A stretch of 64,000 nt of DNA, taken from Psilocybe azurescens (Eukaryota; Basidiomycota; Agaricomycetes; Agaricales; Agrocybaceae). The notes beneath the pieces were generated by a model. That model was not told the DNA's origin. It saw only the letters and a list, made by a program, of their open reading frames with translations, and made no database searches. The stretch's first letter is position 1, and each line of letters starts with the position of its first letter. The stretch spans positions 1 through 64,000 of the forward strand of contig JAJIRX010000983.1 in assembly GCA_023853785.1 (NCBI GenBank). Direction: 5' to 3'. This document shows, piece by piece, positions 62,261-64,000 of the stretch. The position numbers were made by a program, and so were the translations under genes.

Positions 62261-63252
62261 CTAGTCATAGAATACAAGCGACCTCAATTCAATCGATTCT
62301 CTGAAAGGCGTTCCTTCAGGTGTTGAAGGGTCCTCGAATCCTGTATGTGGAGTGAATATTGCGACACTACCGTCTTGGATAGAATCAAAACTAACGGAAG
62401 GGCAGTCAGCCACTCTAAAAAATTATCCCTTAACCAGGTCGTAGAAACGTACCATTTAATCAACACAACCTCTTCCGGAGTCATACCTCGAAGATACTTC
62501 CACTTATGATTTGGGTTATACTTGACTCCGAGAGTCTCTCCCTCTCGGTCAGGGTATATAAGGGCTACAGGGACAATATCTGCGGGGTCGACACTCCTGT
62601 GATCACAGAGGGCGAGAGGCCAGTCGAGGGCGGAGTGTCTGATGGGTCGCCAGAGGTTGATTATCTGGAAACGTTTCTCTAAGAGCTTAGGGACATCGGA
62701 GGCAGGGAGGTGCCGATGCACACGGGCGATGGAGGCTTGGGAGGATTGGTCAACATGCACTTGGGCGACTGGCGCATTGAAGGGTGATTTCTGACCGGGG
62801 ATGCGACGGCGTAAGGCTTACATGATCGGGTGAGCAACTGGCACGTTGATATATATATGGAGAAGTACTTACTGTGGTCAAATAATACCACCCTAGTGGC
62901 CCCTGTTAATTTCTTGATAAGCTCAATGCTCTCGGGGTAGTATTCAGCCTTTATCTCTTCGTCATTTGCGAAAGATGTGTGCTTGGAAGTGTGGTGGAAA
63001 TATTGAAAGCCCGTTTTATCCAGAGACACTGTGTCCTCTCTGCCACGCACGTTCTCGATGACAATATCTCGTCGCTCCTCGCTGTCAAAGTTCTTCTCGG
63101 CGGTGCGTTCGCCTGTCACAGGATCTACGAGGGCTTTTTGATATGCTCTTTCCCCTCCCTGACGGGGGAGTAAAATAAGAGAGTGTCGTAGTAACAGAGG
63201 CTGGGGAAGTTAAACCGGGCATTTACGAGGGTTATAGCGCAACCGCAGGCAT
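62261..63252 (-). CDS. CmcJ/AsaB-like hydroxylase/desaturase (putative non-haem iron oxygenase)
   Basis: Family members modify small molecules in fungal and bacterial secondary metabolism (cephamycin CmcJ; fungal AsaB and GA4-desaturase-like proteins). The start at 63252 gives MPAVA, then ARFNFPSLCYYDTLLFYSP, VTGERTAEKNFDSEERRDIV, FQYFHHTSKHTSF and KKLTGATRVVLFDHT. After an intron come GQKSPFNAPVAQVHVDQS, whose H-x-D would fit an iron ligand pair, then IINLWRPI, ALIYPDREGETLGVKYNPNH and YLRGMTPEEVVLIK. A GTACG...TTAG intron (about 62450-62390) joins to CFDSIQDGSVAIFTPHTGFE, supplying a distal His, then ELRSLVFYD and a TAG at 62261. One-base breaks occur near 63233 and near 63143 (A run). Its last codons overlap the right edge of the duplicated unit. 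It lies tail-to-tail with UGT-5. Confidence 0.82.
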
Positions 63253-63521
63253 GTCAATACTCGAGTCCAGTTCTTTTAAACTGGACGTTTGTCTAATTCA
63301 AATTACAAACATTATGACACAGGCCGATGAGTGTGAGACTGTGAGTTCATTTCTGGCGTTTCTTGCGTGCTTGGTACTTAAATCGAAGCAAGTCTGCCCG
63401 AGGGCCAGCTTAATCATCCTACATCCATATTCGTAAGTAACATACTGGAATAGGCAAGATGCATGGATTTGTAATGGCTTTGGGACCAAATTCTTTCAAA
63501 GAGCAGGATGCCATCCAACAC

Positions 63522-64000
63522 CTAAAACCCAGCGCCGTATTTCTTCAAAAATGCATCGAATTCCTGTCGACTGATCCCTCCAGCTTCCCAGCTCTCAGCG
63601 AATCGAGTCTTAATGTCCTGAGCGTTTCTTCTAAGCTCCTGCCCCCTTTCACCCAGACAAGCATCCAGAGTCTCTCTAAACTCTATCCCAACAGCCTCGC
63701 GAGTTCCTTTCGACTTGCGCCCATTTCGCAACAGCGGCTTCAGGCCGTTTTCTCCAGTTCGCACTTCGATCAATTCAAAAGCGACCTTGAGAGTTTCAGA
63801 AAGATGATACGCAGCAACTGGCTGATCGGCGTCAAAGGGCCAGCATATTCTATATTACCACGGTAAGTTTAGCGTGGAGCGGATGGACATATAACACTCT
63901 TACATGGGTGTACCACTTCCGAGGGTCTCCAGAACACTATTCTGTCCGCAATGAGATACAAACCATCCGATAGCCTACAAATGCCTTGTTAATTTTCTAA
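63522..64000 (-). CDS. Family-1 UDP-glycosyltransferase (UGT-6), C-terminal part, runs off the window
   Basis: The terminal exon (from about 63856 down to 63522) is open: CWPFDADQPVAAYHLSETLK, EVRTGENGLKPLLRNGRKSK, GTREAVGIEFRETLDACLGE and a final EFDAFLKKYGAGF with the stop at 63522. The preceding exon (about 63905-63978) encodes AIGWFVSHCGQNSVLETLGS, the donor-binding loop with HCGQNS. No frame break is seen in the part present. The rest lies beyond base 64000. Confidence 0.85.

Larger units (their letters stand above)
58188..62286. repeat. Segmental tandem duplication, right copy
   Basis: Second copy of the block at 54091-58187. Its left edge reads CCTCAATTTCAGTCTGTGG, a fusion of the CmcJ-gene 3' end with the membrane-protein exon 4. 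Its right edge continues at 62287 into the whole CmcJ-like gene. High similarity throughout, including introns, points to a recent event. Confidence 0.92.

Overview
The window looks like nuclear DNA of a mushroom-forming basidiomycete (Agaricomycetes). The evidence is genes split by many short GT-AG introns (about 45-75 nt), Ser/Pro-rich disordered proteins, a large basidiomycete-type family-1 glycosyltransferase (UGT) family, a basidiomycete multi-span membrane protein family, and accessory genes of KDZ-type DNA transposons (DUF6532 and CxC5-like proteins). The species cannot be named from the sequence. No rRNA, tRNA or CRISPR array was recognised.

Layout. 1-3278: no convincing gene. 3279-7238 (-): an O-methyltransferase with low-complexity insertions. 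7239-10990: gene-poor, with a ~398-bp tandem duplication. 11000-19664: transposon territory, with a broken DUF6532 gene, arrays of a TCCACTGGA-type motif, a minisatellite, a coiled-coil accessory gene and a decayed KDZ-associated CxC5-like gene, but no transposase. 19773-24697: a 4.9-kb foldback element (two ~2-kb inverted arms built of tandem sub-repeats around a 0.9-kb loop), flanked by an 8-bp direct repeat and splitting an F-box/LRR-like reading frame. 25719-27936 (-): UGT-1. 30654-36644 (+): a large RING-H2 protein. 37395-39410 (-): a Ser-rich unknown. 40866-42951 (+): UGT-2, then the relic UGT-3. 44787-45682 (-): unknown. 46360-49412 (-): a P-loop NTPase fused to a nuclease-like domain. 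49752-51800 (-): GLE1, the mRNA-export factor. 53517-54813 (+): the membrane protein. 55792-57916 and 59874-61993 (+): twin UGTs. 62261-63252 (-): a CmcJ/AsaB-like oxygenase/desaturase. 63522-64000 (-): UGT-6, cut by the window edge.

Two structures stand out. The first is the foldback element: removing it and one copy of the 8-bp repeat restores a continuous reading frame across the site. The second is a ~4.1-kb tandem duplication (54091-58187 and 58188-62286). Its ends lie inside the membrane-protein gene on the left and inside the last codons of the CmcJ-like gene on the right. The result is one whole membrane-protein gene, one 5'-truncated copy, two UGTs and one whole oxygenase gene.

The right half has six UGT copies around a CmcJ-like enzyme. 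This could be a glycosylated-metabolite locus, but no backbone synthase is visible. Most large genes carry single-base frame breaks, mainly in homopolymer runs. Many of these may be sequencing or assembly errors, so 'broken' calls should be read with that in mind.
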